From Parafenestella ontariensis (lineage: Eukaryota; Ascomycota; Dothideomycetes; Pleosporales; Cucurbitariaceae), in NCBI GenBank assembly GCA_021596325.1, contig JAKGDA010000023.1, forward strand, positions 124,001 through 188,000: a stretch of DNA of 64,000 bases, written 5' to 3'. Numbering within the stretch: the first letter of the stretch is position 1; each line of letters opens with the position of its first letter. The notes beneath the pieces are model-generated. The model saw only the letters and a program-made list of their open reading frames with translations, had not been told where the DNA came from and searched no databases. Shown one piece after another: positions 1-10,065 of this stretch. Position numbers and translations under genes: made by a program.

Positions 1-1764
1 AACTCAAAGGCTCTCGGACAACACCAATCGACGGGCACCAAGAAGAGGAAAGGCGACAGGTTCCGACTTCTGAGACCGCTCATCCTCATCTGCAACGATC
101 TGTACCACCCTTCGTTACGCCCGCTGCGACAGTCTTCGATGGCTGAGATCGTTCATATTCGCAAACCAGCACTAAACATGGTTGTCACGCGCATGCAAGA
201 CATTTTTGTGAAGGAAGGGATACAATGTGACTCTGACGGTGTCCGGCGTCTATGTGAAGCTACATGGGGCGTGAGTACGAAGAAAGAGGGTGGCACGGGC
301 AGTGGCACCGGCGAAGGCGATATTCGTGGAGTCATGGTGGTCGGTGAATGGGTAGCAAGACGTTTACAATCGTCCTGCAACCTGAAGTCTAAAGACAAGC
401 CACATCTAACACGGAAATGGATCGAGGATAATTTTATCAACGACTTACGCCATGGCGGCGGAGCTGCACGAAGTTTGGGACGAGGAGGCGCAAAGGATGT
501 GGTCGATCGTGTTTTCCGCGAAGGGGCTGGTTTCCCAAAGCAGGCTGAGACGACAGACCCTCGAACCGCAGCTGCTCGGGCGAAGAACGGTGTTATTGGT
601 GTCGCTGAAGGTGCGAAGCGTCGTGCTATGGACCGTCTTAGGGAGATGGTTGACACGAGCGGGGAGTGCGATCGCATCGTAACAGGTATAGTTATCCTCC
701 ATGGTACATCCCATAACCATGATCCGCACTAACACTGAATAGACTGCTTCACAGCCTATCCCGAAAAGCCTTTCCAAGACGACACCCTCCTTAGCAAGCC
801 GACTTCCGCTTATGAATGGCTACACTTCCACGACACTATCAACTCTGCTGTTCACGGCTCCCAAGAATGGGAACTCGCACCCTACCTCTCCAATTCTGTG
901 TTGGCCTTCCACAGCCTCTTCGCCTCATCCTCACGATCGTCTTCGAATCCCAATGCAGAACCCGACGCGCAGCCTACGCCCTTCTCGGGTCCTGGCGCTA
1001 ATTTCGCCGCAGCGGAGCAATTCAAAGCGAGCAGGAGCCAATTGATGGCTCTACAAACATCACTGAGCCTACCATTGACACGAATGTTCCGCAGCCCAGA
1101 GGAGATGGCCATGGAATTGATCCCCTATGTTCTGCGCATGCTCTCTCCAGATGTCAAGCCCGTGATCGTCAACACAGGTGCTTCAGGCTCAAAGTCCTTC
1201 GCAACCGCCTCGGTACGCAAAGCCTCTGAGAAAGCGCTCGTCAAGAAGGCTGTCGAAGCAATGGCCGCCACCGGTGTCCGTTTCGAGAAGTCCAGAATCG
1301 AGATCGAGGACGTTGCGAACCGGAATGCTGGCTTCGTCTGGCGCATGGAGCCCAGTCTCGATGTCCTTGCAACCTTCGAGACCCTAGGCGGGAAGAAAGA
1401 CGAGAAAGTGCGCTACGCAGTCCGCAGCGTTCTCGAACAAGAATGGCGCAAGGAGAGCGTTCTCCGCGACCATGCGAATCGCAAACGTCGCGGTGGGCAA
1501 TCCGAGCATGACGAACCGGATGCTCAGAAGGAGGAGAAGACGACTGAAGAGAAGGTCGCCGAGGCCAACAAGAAGGCTGTGAAGCGGGACTTTTTCGGTC
1601 GGGTTGTTAAGGAGACGGATGCGAGTAGGAAGGAGGATAAGAGGAAGAAGGAGAGCGGTGAGATGCAGGGTGATGTGGGGAGGATTTGGGTTAGCTTTCA
1701 TGAGGGGTTTTCAAATGCGGTGAGGAAGCCAGTTACTATTGACGATATACTCCGGGGGCTTTGA
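1..1764 (+). CDS. CTF18: Chromosome transmission fidelity protein 18 (Ctf18), C-terminal part, 5' truncated by window edge
   Basis: Large subunit of the alternative clamp loader Ctf18-RFC, which loads or unloads PCNA at replication forks and supports sister chromatid cohesion and the S-phase checkpoint in the nucleus. The frame is open from base 1. One intron, 686-742 (57 bp, CACTAAC branch site), joins exon 1-685 to 743-1764, giving 568 residues here. The N-terminus and the Walker A/B part of the AAA+ module lie upstream of the window. Seen here: the end of the AAA+ core (RPLILICNDLYHPSLRPLR, as in other Ctf18 proteins), the RFC-like lid helices (DIRGVMVVGEW), the DRIVTD...AYPEKPFQDD block spanning the intron, and the C-terminal VKRDFFGRVV segment. 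That segment matches the conserved tail which in yeast binds Ctf8-Dcc1. Family assignment is strong; the splice junction restores an unbroken conserved block. Confidence 0.93.
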
Positions 1765-2607
1765 GTATGCGTATATCTTTAGAGTTTAGATGCATAGGAC
1801 TATAGTCTGATTAAATGATTGTTATTTCTACCAACACATCGTTGCAATTATTCCTCGCTTTTGAAGGATCCGCAACAACCGTCTAATAACTGACAAAGCA
1901 TCCAGCAAGTCATGTATGGTCCAGTAGTACGATCGACCTTGTTCAGTATAGTCTGCCAAGCTCTGTTTTCTCGCACAAGATATCTCACAAGATCCTTCCA
2001 CACCGCACATGCTGAACAATGTTACTTCGTCTTGGGTTCTTCAACGCTTGCACATGAGCTTCTCTACCTGTATGACTGGACATTTGGAGCTACCTAGCCA
2101 AAGATACGCTAGTATGTATACTAAGCCTAATTGGGAAATAGATGTGAAGCAGTGTAACAACCCTTGCCCGACGACCGGGTAATATTATTCAAAGTCTGGA
2201 TCAGGTAATATATTTATGAGATTGTTTCATAAATTAATACAAGCATTGTTATCTTTTATAACGGACTCTTGTGCCTGGTTGTGTTGCACTTTCCCCGCAA
2301 TTGTGACGCCAACGGTAGCTACTGCCTGACGAGCAGGTATATTTGGCCACGTAGCAAGGCAGCCGCCCGCGGGCGTTGTGAGTGCGCGGGCTGGGCCCTC
2401 CGCAGTTTGACAAGTGACGTCAAGTACTCCTGCAGCCAAGATAAACAGGGCTAAGCGGAGCTTGCGAGCATCAAAACTGGTTACTGGGTTCAAGCACCTT
2501 CTCAAGCTCATTCTCACCTAAACATACCACGACATCTAAGCTATCGCTCTACCTTAGCTTCCACTTTACCTAGACCTACTGCTCAGATACCCAAATCGAC
2601 CTTCATC
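1765..2607. other. Intergenic, no gene seen
   Basis: Holds the 3' region of CTF18, a locally AT-rich middle (about 2100-2260) and the promoter and leader of the next gene. Short open frames have no recognisable protein and no splice-joined extension. Confidence 0.6.
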
Positions 2608-4220
2608 ATGGCCTCACTCGTCGATACCTTGACTGCCTCTGGCGGCGCCGAACCAGCAGGTGAGATATGTCGCACCAGGAATTGAACTTGGGTAACTCAA
2701 CTGAACAGGATTCCTCAACGACATCGTTGAGCAATTGTGGCCCAATATTAGTGTCGCTGGCGCCCAAATCGCGAAGGACGTCGTCGAACCCATCCTCGCA
2801 TCAACACTCCCAGGTCCTCTTTCTAGTCTGCATTTCGTCAAGCTCGACTTTGGTCATGTTCCTGTTAGATTCTCGAACGTAGATGTCCACAAGACTACGA
2901 GTCAGGGCATCAAGCTCGATATGGACTTGGACTGGGAGGGCGTTTGTGACATTGAGCTGGACGGGAACCACGTTCCTAAGATAGTAAGCTTCCACTCATG
3001 TAGCTTATTTGAACTGCACCTAATTAAACTGAAATGTATAGGGAATCGAAAAGGTCCAGCTGAAGGGCAGGCTCTCCATCTTACTCTGCCCGCTAACAAA
3101 TATCATCCCCCTAGTATGAGCCTTCCTTGTTTAGCGTCACATCGCTGAGTATCATAACACTTGCTAACGCGAAAGAAAGATTGGCGCTGCGCAAGTTGCT
3201 TTCATCAACCCACCGACTCTCAACCTTGACTTCACCGATGCTGCCAACATTGCCGACAGCTTCTTGATCAAGAAGACCGTGCGAAACACTATCCTCGGCA
3301 TCATCTCGGGCATGGCCGTGCTTCCCAACCGCTTCCTCGTCAAACTCGACTCTAACAATGACTACTTCAAGACCTACCAGCCTCACCACGGCATTCTCCG
3401 TTTGACAGTCGAGAAGGCAACTGGCATAAACGGCCCAAAAAAGAGCGGCGCTTCGAGACTACTGTCTAAGATCGTTAAGGACGTTCCCGACTGCTTTGTC
3501 AAGGTCAAGATTGGCGCCGAAGAGGAGTGGCGCACCGCTGTCGAAAAGAACAAGCGCGAGCCGGCATGGAACGAGACGCATGATTTCTTAGTAACAGACT
3601 ATGAGCAGAATATTGAACTGGACGTCCAGGACAGTGATGTGGGCAGCGATGATGACATGGGTATTGCCAGCACGTCCGTTAAGGAGATCCTGCTCAAGGG
3701 CGGCTCACAGGAGCTGATTCTCTCGCACAACGACCAACCGATCGACGGCAAGCTGACGATCCACGCAAAGTTCTACAACTTTGTTCCCGACGCGACCCTT
3801 CTATCCGCGCAGAACAGCGACGGCGGCAAGGACCAGATCTGCGGGCTCGTCACGATCCTGGTTGCCAGTGCTCTCGGCCTCTCAGGTCAGCGCGATGAGC
3901 TGAATCCTAGCATCCAGGTGACATGGGGCGACAAGAAGTTCGTGACAGCAGCCAAAACTTACAGCCCTGGAACGGACATCTTCAACCCCTCTTTCGACCA
4001 GGCGTTCAGGATTCCTCTGACTTCAGACCTGGTTGCCAACCCGCCAGGAAACTTCAAGATCTCGCTACTCAATAAGACAATCGAGTCTGGGAGCGTCGAG
4101 GTGCCCTTCCAGGACGTCGTTAGCGCTCCCGGTATGGTTAAGGCAGAGAGTTTCGACGTTGGGTCTGGTGCAACGGTGAGAGCTAGCATCTTCGTGCATG
4201 GCATTCAACTGGCTGAATGA
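2608..4220 (+). CDS. SMP-domain and C2-domain protein (tricalbin / extended-synaptotagmin-like), no membrane anchor
   Basis: Four exons: 2608-2659, 2709-2983, 3042-3113, 3180-4220; introns of 49, 58 and 66 bp; 479 residues. Residues about 15-190 resemble the SMP lipid-binding module of tricalbins and extended synaptotagmins (FLNDIVEQLWPNI..., then ILASTLPGPLSSLHFVKLDF). They are followed by a C2 domain starting near GILRLTVEKATGI, with acidic loop residues (DSDVGSDDDMG), and a second weaker C2-like unit starting near CGLVTILVASALGL. Known relatives bridge the ER to the plasma membrane and move lipids. This protein starts directly at the SMP part and shows no N-terminal hairpin or transmembrane segment, so it is probably soluble or peripheral. 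The start at 2608 is the ATG whose exon splices in frame into the SMP block. Domain order is clear; the cellular role is inference. Confidence 0.85.
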
Positions 4221-4752
4221 TTGATTTCGCGCCGGTCGTGAGGGGATAAACGCAGCGGGTCAGTAGCACAATGTAGTGCTGCAGCTGCGGGAATTAGATC
4301 TGTCAGAAGGGTGACGATCTTCTGCGAGCAGTATTGGGATTTCCGAATCTCAAGATGCTTAATTTTAGCTTTACTTTACATGAAGGTAGAACAGTGTGAG
4401 GTAAACTATACCTCCGGGAGGTGATGTTCCTTGAACAAACTACATGAACATGTGTACATAGTAACAATTAGACTGATGACAGTTGCCTTTTAAGCTCTTT
4501 TACGTCTTGCAACTACCTATGGTACTTCTGTATTGCACTTGCGGCAAACAAGCGAGCCCATTAGACGACTTTTATTATTTCTACAGCCACCGGACGTCAT
4601 CGCCTGGACCAGGAAGGAACTTTTTGAGAAAGAGCTCGGCGGCGCGTTGGAAGAAGGCAGGCACAAGGGACCAACAGCCCGCAAGGTGACAACCCACCAC
4701 ACGAACGCATGACGTTAGAGAACATGGCGACTCTACCGCTGCATCAGTTCCG
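4221..4752. other. Intergenic, no gene seen
   Basis: 3' flank of the SMP/C2 gene. A short plus-strand frame at 4483-4689 has no recognisable features. Confidence 0.55.
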
Positions 4753-5220
4753 TCAACTTCGCGATATTATGCAGTGTCTTACGATTAGGATAGCCGCCCC
4801 AAATGTGACGAGGAACTGCAAGTACCACCCCCCATATCGAAGCAAACCATGCAGGAGATTCCGCGGCTGTGCATCGTGCCTGCTTTGAACTATGTCAAAC
4901 AGGGGTATCATGACAAAGGCATGCCACGGAGCAAGTCCGAATAGTACAGTCTGCCGAAAGAATTGGTCTGGTTCTGCGCCTTCCGTGAAGAAGCGCAAGG
5001 AAGGTGGGATATGGAGTGTCTCAGCTTCGAAGCGTGACAGTGTGACGGCGGTGTAGAGCATTGCTGCTTCGATGGGAGACTTAAATGTTTGGATGAGAGG
5101 CATTTGGGGCGATGGGATGGTGATTTGATTTTGAGAAGCCCACAGGTTGTTGGTTGTATAAGGTGAAGTGGTGATGCTCGCGCAGATGATTTTTGTACTT
5201 AGAGCTGGAGAGTGAGTCAA
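4753..5220 (-). CDS. Possible small membrane protein, unknown function
   Basis: A single 155-codon frame read on the minus strand. I recognise no family. The C-terminal half carries two hydrophobic stretches: FFRQTVLFGLAPWHAFVMIP and WYLQFLVTFGAAILIV. The latter ends close to a short polar tail. An inner methionine (MPLIQTF..., position 40) is a possible alternative start, because the first 39 residues are Ser/Thr-rich and look non-conserved. No intron is needed. It could equally be chance open sequence between two unrelated genes; only the hydrophobic pattern and length argue for a gene. Confidence 0.35.
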   Translation of the reverse strand: MTHSPALSTKIICASITTSPYTTNNLWASQNQITIPSPQMPLIQTFKSPIEAAMLYTAVTLSRFEAETLHIPPSLRFFTEGAEPDQFFRQTVLFGLAPWHAFVMIPLFDIVQSRHDAQPRNLLHGLLRYGGWYLQFLVTFGAAILIVRHCIISRS

Positions 5221-5778
5221 GGGTCAAGTTACTTCATCAACCCAAACGCACAGAGGGCGCAGAACCACTCATTGCGATAGGCAGTTGCATGGATGAGATG
5301 CAGGTTCCGTGGTTGGCTGACCGTCATCGAGTACCGCAGCGAAACCCCAGCAACTTCAAAGTAATCATTACAAGATGAAGAAGGAACCCATTTCTAGTTT
5401 CCGATCGCTATGGCAGAGAATGCGACTAGCTACTAATCGAACATTAAAAACGAGCTCCTTCGTACATGTACTACTCGGCTCACATACCGCGGCTGCGCAA
5501 AGCGCTTAATACGCGTTACAACAACGGCGCTAACTAGCCGCCGGTGAGCTTACGACAGACTGCACCCGGCACTGCCCTGGGAGTCGCGATCCCACCCTAC
5601 ACGATTCTACTACAGCAAAGAGGAACTAGAAACATGACATGCATTTCCTGACGCTCTTTGTCTCCTCCTCCCAGGGCTCGTTGATCCTTCCTTCCATTAC
5701 AAGAACGCTCTTTCCGCTACTTACATCATAACATCTGTGACCCAACGTAGAGTTGATGCCTCTGCCCTATCTTCCATA
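5221..5778. other. Intergenic, no gene seen
   Basis: Lies between a doubtful minus-strand ORF and the 3' end of the surface-protein gene. No long frame, RNA gene or repeat recognised. Confidence 0.55.
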
Positions 5779-6681
5779 CTACTTCTGGCTAGGAAGCTCG
5801 TAGCAGGGCGACACGCTCTGCAGTTCGGATGGTTGTGCGAAGACTTCGTGCACTGTATGATGTTCTGGCTGCTTTTGTACGGGAGCCTTGTCATAGTAGG
5901 AGACAGCAGGTAACGGCGCCGAAGACAATACGTCCTTGTTCCTCTGACGTTTTCTTAGGCAGTACAGCAGTCCTGCAATTATGACTGCACACAAGACCAC
6001 GAGACCCACTGTCAAGCCGACAATAGTACCTTTACCAACCCCCTTTTTATGCGTCTTTGCTGCCGTACTTGGAGCCGCTGTAGCTTCGGTCTTCGTCCCT
6101 TGTGTTGTCGATAATGGGATTTTTGAGGATGTTGCTGATGATGAGGAAACGGTAGATGAGACGGCTGTGGTTGAAGATGCTGCTGACGACAACAATGTTA
6201 CCGATTCACTTGCTTCCTCATCTCGTGTGAGATACCAGCTAGTGCTCCAGAAGCCTTCGCTGCTCTGCTCCTCAGCAGTTCCCTGAGCATTGACGATCCT
6301 GAAGACGAATGGGTTCGTGAGATTTGCCTCTTCGGCGCGGACCTCCCACTGGTACCATTCGGTTGCGAAGTTAGCTAGAGGCCTCGTTAGTGGAGTTTGC
6401 GACAATCTGAGCATGTTTCTGCACTCACTGACGAGCTGCACCGAGTTCGCAACTTTTCCCCGTTGGTAGAAGTATAGGTTGACAGTTTCGTACGATTTTG
6501 ACCAAGAGATGTTGATGCTGGAGCCTTCGCGGAAAGCGATCGGGTATGTTCGCGGGAAGATGAAAGAGCCGTTGACTGAGTCCTGAGGCGTCGTCCAGAT
6601 GCGTCCTTCGTCTCTTGGCTGGATATGATATGGCAACAGTGTCGAGCTTAGCATGCCTAGCTTAGCAAAAAGGGCCCTCAT
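5779..6681 (-). CDS. Single-pass plasma-membrane/cell-wall surface protein with Ser/Thr-rich stalk
   Basis: Two exons on the minus strand, 6681-6429 and 6374-5779. The 54-bp intron (6375-6428) is a multiple of three and would be missed by plain ORF calling. Splicing turns LVSECRN... into LVTNFATEWYQWEV, which reads straight into the conserved-looking ectodomain (NLTNPFVFRIVN). Product 282 residues: a short hydrophobic N-terminus, an ectodomain of about 130 residues with NxS/T sites, a Ser/Thr-rich stalk, one transmembrane helix (GTIVGLTVGLVVLCAVIIAG), a basic stop-transfer (RKRQRNK) and a short cytoplasmic tail. The plan is like fungal Mid2/WSC-type sensors, but no WSC cysteine domain is present. 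An in-frame TAG just upstream of 6681 supports that ATG, although the signal peptide is weak and an upstream exon is possible. Confidence 0.72.
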   Translation of the reverse strand: MRALFAKLGMLSSTLLPYHIQPRDEGRIWTTPQDSVNGSFIFPRTYPIAFREGSSINISWSKSYETVNLYFYQRGKVANSVQLVSECRNMLRLSQTPLTRPLANFATEWYQWEVRAEEANLTNPFVFRIVNAQGTAEEQSSEGFWSTSWYLTRDEEASESVTLLSSAASSTTAVSSTVSSSSATSSKIPLSTTQGTKTEATAAPSTAAKTHKKGVGKGTIVGLTVGLVVLCAVIIAGLLYCLRKRQRNKDVLSSAPLPAVSYYDKAPVQKQPEHHTVHEVFAQPSELQSVSPCYELPSQK

Positions 6682-7568
6682 ACTCTCTTTGATGCTATTG
6701 CAGAGAAAGCTGATAGTTTGAGAGAAGAATAGGGGAATAAAGGAAGGATTCTTTGCGAGTATGCCTCAGGTTTCATCTGAAGTTAGAACGCCAGACTCCT
6801 TTGCTGTGCCGCATCGGTTGAATATACACATTGGGTCGTTAGGACCCGAGAATCCGGTAAAATGCGCAAGCAATACAGCAGGGGAGGAAGTAAAGGAGGA
6901 AGTTCTTCAGGCCAACAATGTTCTTCAGGCAACTGCTCTTCAGTAACTCTTCTCTTAGGATATGTTCTTCATATTCCTTTATCACCGTTACCGCGTCACA
7001 CATTTGATGTTGTTGGGAGGTGAATGACCAGGATCATATGCCTGCCCAAGGTGTAAGCGATTCAGCAAATCACCGCCCTTGTCTGCCGCCGCCCATAGCT
7101 TTGCCGCCATCACCTCATAAAACCCTGCCCATCAATGTTGCTGTCATCATAAGGTGAAACAAGGTTGTTGACCCTCTGTCATTGCTTGACAACGAAGAGT
7201 AGGTTTGAGGATTAGCGTACCATAATATCTGTATGCTTGCAATGTAGTTGGTTTTCCGCGTGTAGCGCAATCGAAACGTTAGAAATGCGCGTGAAGTTCG
7301 TTTTCAGATATAGGGTAGTTGTTGATTTAAGCGCTGAATGGATAATTGATACCTAACCGGTGGGAACCACCTTCCAACAATTCAGCATGCCAGCATGAAA
7401 GAATGGCCAGGTCAAAGCGTAGGCCCGAGCACACCCCTTTGCTGTGCCGCAATGTGATCGTTTAAATCACGGCCAATCCTAGACAGCGACGAAACCGACT
7501 CCTAATAAAAGTTGGATCAGATCTTCTTCATCTTCGATTTCCGACATGCTCCGTTTGAGTGTTTGGAA
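6682..7568. other. Intergenic, divergent promoter region
   Basis: Separates two divergent genes (surface protein on minus, GT31-like on plus). No conserved element I can name. Confidence 0.55.
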
Positions 7569-8993
7569 ATGGCTGCAGGAAGGTCCTTGGTGAATTTCCG
7601 ACGCAAAAATCGTACCCTATTTACCGCTCTAATCATTTGCTTCCTCCTCTTTTATTCATGTCAAAGATCGACGATCAATTCCAACATACCAAGCCAACAC
7701 CAAGACTCACTTTACTGTCCGCAGAACCCCATTGCGAATGACGTATTAGTGGTCCTTCGGACAGGCGCAACTGAGGTACTCGAAAAGCTGCCGGTCCATT
7801 TCAATACTACGTTGCGCTGCATACCGAACTATGTTATCTATTCCGACTACGAAGAAAAGATCGAGGGGAACCATATCTATGACGTTTTCGACGAGCTCAG
7901 TCAAGATCTTAAAGCGTCAGTGCCGGATTTCGAATTGTACCATCGGTTCAAGACCAAGGGTCGAGCTGGCCTCTCTATTGACGGCACCGAACATGATGGA
8001 AGTGGCCCGTCAGGTTTGATAGGCAACCCTGGATGGAAGCTCGACAAGTTTAAATTCCTGCCCATGATCGATAAAGCTCTGCGTCACAGGCCGCAAGCGA
8101 AGTGGTTCGTCTTTACCGAGCTGGACACATACCTGATGTGGGGCAATCTACTGGACTATTTGTCGAAGTTCGATCCAGAGTTACCCCATTATATTGGCAA
8201 GCAGATGTACATCGGCGATGTGCTGTTTGCTCATGGTGGATCAGGGTTCGCGCTATCGGCGCCTGCGATGAGGAGATTGACCGAGCATTGGAGGGCTCAC
8301 ATGGCCGAGTATAATCAGTATACGATTTCCCAATGGGCTGGAGACATGGTTCTCGGAAAAGCGTTGAAGGACGTCCTGATACCGCTGCTGTGGGCGTTCC
8401 CTCACTTCCAAGGCGATCCGGTGTCAACGCTCGATCACAACATTACAAAGGTCGGCAGGCAACCGTGGTGCTATCCCGCTATTACCTATCACCACATGCC
8501 CCAAGACGAGATCCGATCGTTATGGGAGTTCGAACAAAAGTGGCAGCGTACGCATCCAAGGGATGTTCCCTTGCGGCATGCCAACGTATTCAAAGAATAC
8601 ATACACCCTTACATTGTCAAGGAGAGAAGGGAATGGGACAATTACTCAGTAAATCGTGAGTTTAGTAAATATGCCTTGAAAGACGGAGAGGCGCACACTT
8701 CTTTCGAATCTTGCAGGTCGGCATGCGAAAAGAATGCAATGTGCCTGCAATTCTCGTACCGTACTTCTAGCTGTCTGGTCTCGAGTGAGGTACGCTTGGG
8801 TCGAAGGGCGACATTGCAGTGTTTGGAGTATTCCACTGCCGCCTCAAAATGTGACAAGATGGAAGAAAGGGCAATGGATATGGGAGGGGGAAGCCGGGAT
8901 GCGGTCCGTTCTGGTTGGATGGTGGACAGGTTAGCAAAGTACGTGAGTACTATGGATCAAACGTGCAACGACCGTATGGGGTGGATCATCTAG
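7569..8993 (+). CDS. GT31-like glycosyltransferase, type II membrane protein
   Basis: Single exon, 474 residues. The reading frame extends upstream only through non-ATG codons, so the ATG at 7569 (GGAAATGGC context) is taken as the start. A short basic cytoplasmic tail precedes one signal-anchor helix at about residues 17-31 (LFTALIICFLLFY), then a lumenal catalytic region. Features match fungal GT31-type (fringe/beta-3-glycosyltransferase-like) proteins: NDVLVVLRTGATEVLEKLPVH, the AKWFVFTELDTYL block where the metal-binding DxD normally sits, and the GGSGFALSAPAMRRL block. The DxD position reads E184-L-D186. After residue about 375 there is a Cys-containing PAN/apple-like segment (SFESCRSACEKNAMCLQFSY). 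Likely Golgi; donor and acceptor sugars cannot be told. Confidence 0.82.
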   Translation: MAAGRSLVNFRRKNRTLFTALIICFLLFYSCQRSTINSNIPSQHQDSLYCPQNPIANDVLVVLRTGATEVLEKLPVHFNTTLRCIPNYVIYSDYEEKIEGNHIYDVFDELSQDLKASVPDFELYHRFKTKGRAGLSIDGTEHDGSGPSGLIGNPGWKLDKFKFLPMIDKALRHRPQAKWFVFTELDTYLMWGNLLDYLSKFDPELPHYIGKQMYIGDVLFAHGGSGFALSAPAMRRLTEHWRAHMAEYNQYTISQWAGDMVLGKALKDVLIPLLWAFPHFQGDPVSTLDHNITKVGRQPWCYPAITYHHMPQDEIRSLWEFEQKWQRTHPRDVPLRHANVFKEYIHPYIVKERREWDNYSVNREFSKYALKDGEAHTSFESCRSACEKNAMCLQFSYRTSSCLVSSEVRLGRRATLQCLEYSTAASKCDKMEERAMDMGGGSRDAVRSGWMVDRLAKYVSTMDQTCNDRMGWII

Positions 8994-9357
8994 AGAACAG
9001 CTAGCTTAAATTAAAGCTATTCAGCTACTACCGGGAGCGACAGCGATGATGCGAACCATCTTCATGCCCACAATTCGAACATGTAGCATACCCCGATATG
9101 CACAATATTTGCGAATCTTGGTGTACAGTAAGAAACTGGGTAAAGTACATCACTTTCTAGCCGGGTATGCACATGGAAGAGAGAGCGTCGAAAACACTGC
9201 ATTAGAGCTGTGAGTGATAGGGTAGAAAGCAGATGTGCGTTGGGGTAGAGAGCTAGAGTGGCGGAGGAGGCAGAAAGGGGGAGCGCGTTAGTCGATGCCA
9301 AAGTCAACATCGCTGTCATGCTCCCTAATATATAATATACTTCCAAAGTATCCTTTC
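8994..9357. other. Intergenic, 5S upstream region
   Basis: 3' flank of the glycosyltransferase and 5' flank of the 5S rRNA gene; only the TATA element near 9329 is recognisable. Confidence 0.6.
9326..9340 (+). promoter_or_regulatory. TATA element of the 5S rRNA gene at -29
   Basis: TATATAA begins at 9329, exactly 29 bases before the first base of the 5S RNA at 9358. Upstream TATA elements at about -29 are known for 5S genes of filamentous ascomycetes, in addition to internal control regions read by TFIIIA/TFIIIC. Confidence 0.7.
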
Positions 9358-9477
9358 ACATACGACCATAGAATTCTGAGTTCAGCGCTTCCCGTTCGCT
9401 CAGCGGTACTTAAGCAGAATACCGGCGGATTAGTAGGTGGGTGGGTGACCACTACCGAACCCCTGCTGTTGTATGTT
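9358..9477 (+). rRNA. 5S ribosomal RNA
   Basis: A 120-base gene beginning ACATACGACCATAG and ending GTTGTATGTT, the ends typical of ascomycete 5S RNA. Helix I closes (ACATAC with GTATGT), helix II closes (ATTCTG with CAGAAT), helix III closes (CGCT with AGCG), and GGTGG/CTACC forms a distal stem with one G-U pair. Conserved loop blocks CTTCCCGTTCGCTCAG, TACTTAAGC and GGTGGGTGACCAC are intact. The stems differ from familiar 5S sequences by compensating pairs, so the gene looks functional rather than a relic. A TATA box lies at -29 and a T-rich stop follows. Single 5S genes scattered outside the rDNA repeat are usual in Pezizomycotina. Transcribed by RNA polymerase III. Confidence 0.94.
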
Positions 9478-9495
9478 TTGTTTTTGTCTTTTTTT
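9476..9495 (+). terminator. RNA polymerase III terminator of the 5S gene
   Basis: Successive T runs of 4, 5 and 7 directly follow the mature 3' end, the expected Pol III stop. Confidence 0.8.
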
Positions 9496-9560
9496 AGTCG
9501 TTTCTTAAGAAAGAATAACTAGCTATAGAGCCGGGTTGAGTGGGTTTCCTTTTGGACAAC
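9478..9560 (+). repeat. 5S 3'-flank repeat, copy 1
   Basis: Shares an evident similarity with 14595-14681, downstream of a 5S fragment. The core AGCCGG(G/A)TTGAGTGGG and TTCCTTTTGG match, and most differences are transitions. It marks an old duplication of a 5S gene together with its 3' flank. Confidence 0.7.
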
Positions 9561-9561
9561 A

Positions 9562-9583
9562 CTCCCTTATATATAATATACTG
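9562..9583 (+). repeat. Second copy of the 5S promoter element
   Basis: This segment (CTCCCT, then TATATAATATACT) repeats 9321-9342 with one or two changes, about 240 bp downstream. What follows is not a recognisable 5S gene, so this may be what is left of a tandem 5S unit. Confidence 0.55.
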
Positions 9584-10065
9584 TTTGATATATCTTCCAT
9601 ATGAGGAATCTACTAGGCTGCCGCGATAGGCCTGAGGGACATTATCTTGCTCAACCACCAACGCACTATCAAACTGCCGCATGGTGTCTTAGTGGCAGTT
9701 GTGGCGATTGTTAGCATGATGGTTTCATCGAAGAGGGAGACTCTACGATGTTGACCACGGCCACTTATACTTTCAAGAACCTCGAAGGAGCCTGGGGCCA
9801 TTCACCTTCTTTCCCTATCTTTTCCAATGGAGCACCTTTGCTAGTGCTACTCACGCGACCCGTAAGTCAGTACGGGCGCTATCTAGGATTGGGATAGGCG
9901 AAATGCGTATTTATTCGACCAACGCTAATTCTATATATGAACAGTCAATGGTTAAGCTATCGTGCATATTATGCGAGTGCAGCAGGATCATACAGCCAAG
10001 GTAGAGCTTGGATCATGAAGTGTTCATTCTGAGAGTATCTAGTTTTCGCGCCGCAGGGACATTAC
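9584..10065. other. Intergenic, no gene seen
   Basis: 3' flank of the metallopeptidase gene. A 28-base element at 9927-9954 recurs at 14392-14419 (25 of 28 identical). Confidence 0.55.
9927..9954 (+). repeat. Short dispersed repeat, copy 1
   Basis: Begins AATTCTATATATGAACAG; matches 14392-14419 with three substitutions. Both copies lie near 5S-derived sequence, but in opposite order relative to it. Confidence 0.5.

Noticed and set aside
139..677. Minus-strand and third-frame ORFs overlapping CTF18
   Set aside because: Shadows of the conserved plus-strand coding sequence.
6375..6428. Reading the surface-protein gene as one uninterrupted 300-codon ORF
   Set aside because: The 54-bp in-frame segment has GTGAGT at its 5' end, CTAAC branch and TAG acceptor, and its removal restores a smoother protein; treated as an intron.
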